Below are positions 12,960 through 13,356 of a DNA stretch of 13,356 nucleotides, in pieces (position 1 is the stretch's first letter; each line of letters opens with the position of its first letter). Source of the stretch: Acidobacteriota bacterium (GTDB lineage: Bacteria > Acidobacteriota > Vicinamibacteria > Vicinamibacterales > JAKQTR01); contig JAPKZP010000111.1 in the NCBI GenBank assembly GCA_026393735.1, positions 1 to 13,356 on the forward strand, in the 5' to 3' direction. The position numbers and the translations under genes are program-made. Below the pieces are notes generated by a model. That model saw only the letters and a list, made by a program, of their open reading frames with translations. It had not been told where the DNA came from and did no database searches.

Positions 12960-13356
12960 CTAGACCGCGCCGGGGTCGAAGTTCTCGATCGTCTTCTTGA
13001 CGTGCGACATGAACTCGTCGGCCACGGCGCCGTCAATCAGGCGGTGGTCGTATCCGAGCGTCAGGTAGCCCTTCGTCCTGATCGCGATCGCGTCGTCGAT
13101 CACCGCCACGCGCTTCTCGATGTTGCCGACGCCCATGATCGCCACCTGCGGCTGGCTGATGATGGGCATGCCGAAGAGCGCGCCGAACACCCCAGGGTTG
13201 GTGATGGTGAACGTGCCGCCCTGCACCTCATCCGGCTTCAGCTGTTTCGCGCGCGCCCGCGCCGCGAGGTCCTGGATCGCGCGGCTCAGCCCGAGGACGT
13301 TCTTCTCCTCGGCATGCTTGATCACCGGCACGATCAGGCCCCAGTCGAGCGCCACC
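12960..13356 (-). CDS. 2-oxoacid dehydrogenase E2, dihydrolipoamide acyltransferase (C-terminal part)
   Basis: The window shows the last 131 residues of the catalytic domain; the lipoyl and E1/E3-binding regions lie beyond the right edge. Typical E2 features are ALDWGLIVPVI at the start, TFTITNPGVFG (48-58), ISQPQVAIMGVG (66-77) and the active-site motif DHRLIDG (103-109), whose His and Asp act in acyl transfer to coenzyme A. It belongs to the pyruvate, 2-oxoglutarate or branched-chain dehydrogenase complex; the visible part does not settle which. The first visible codon GTG is internal, not a start. The TAG stop is 4 bp before the lipB start, so the genes form one operon. Confidence 0.92.
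   Translation of the reverse strand, partial: VALDWGLIVPVIKHAEEKNVLGLSRAIQDLAARARAKQLKPDEVQGGTFTITNPGVFGALFGMPIISQPQVAIMGVGNIEKRVAVIDDAIAIRTKGYLTLGYDHRLIDGAVADEFMSHVKKTIENFDPGAV

Noticed and set aside
12956..13036. Longer LipB start inside the E2 gene
   Set aside because: It would overlap the E2 coding region by more than 70 bp and add residues without family resemblance.
1..13356. CRISPR array, tRNA, rRNA, transposase, integrase or defence-island genes
   Set aside because: I saw no regularly spaced repeats, cloverleaf-like sequence, mobile-element protein or recognisable defence gene on either strand.

Overview
The window is a high-GC, tightly packed bacterial chromosome segment. It carries thirteen protein-coding genes (eleven complete, one cut at each edge) and no tRNA, rRNA, insertion sequence, integrase or CRISPR array. 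The likely source is Acidobacteriota, perhaps a Vicinamibacteria-like lineage. That rests on the mix of hopanoid/squalene genes, a kinase-like protein fused to a TolB-like/TPR tail, many GTG starts, and few Shine-Dalgarno sites. It is an inference from gene content, not a phylogenetic placement.

Layout, left to right. Positions 1-1587 (minus) are a three-gene operon: a PduO-type corrinoid adenosyltransferase, then hpnC and hpnD (head-to-head squalene synthesis, hpnD cut by the left edge). A 30-bp divergent promoter region separates it from a plus-strand pair (1618-2763): a short MutY-type adenine glycosylase lacking the usual C-terminal domain, then a separate MutT-type NUDIX hydrolase. This looks like an 8-oxoguanine defence pair. 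A minus-strand ygfZ-like folate-binding protein (2758-3807) converges on it. A secreted alpha/beta hydrolase (3814-5526) diverges from ygfZ and overlaps a small stand-alone FHA-domain protein (5498-5794).

Next come an MBL-fold hydrolase (minus, 5791-6444), a divergent threonine/serine dehydratase (plus, 6521-7492), and a long kinase-like membrane protein (minus, 7489-10041). The kinase domain has lost its ATP-binding lysine, catalytic aspartate and Mg-binding asparagine, so it is predicted to be a pseudokinase. An MFS transporter (plus, 10212-11459), an ECF sigma factor (minus, 11484-12131), lipB (minus, 12296-12955) and the C-terminal end of a 2-oxoacid dehydrogenase E2 (minus, 12960 to the right edge) complete the window. 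LipB and E2 form a functional pair, because LipB supplies the octanoyl group from which the lipoyl cofactor of E2 is made.

No gene-free stretch exceeds 300 bp. The longest gaps are 10042-10211 (170 bp, divergent, two hairpins) and 12132-12295 (164 bp, upstream of the sigma gene, inverted repeats). Three of the four convergent gene pairs overlap at their stop codons and two share one CTAG tetramer, which leaves no room for ordinary terminators between them. Several genes have a -10-like hexamer a few bases before the start codon and no Shine-Dalgarno sequence, suggesting leaderless or nearly leaderless mRNAs. I did not find a convincing new multi-gene defence or mobile system. The most notable items are the predicted pseudokinase, the two-gene MutY/MutT arrangement, the adenosyltransferase-hopanoid operon, and a heptamer tandem repeat that forms the first codons of ygfZ.
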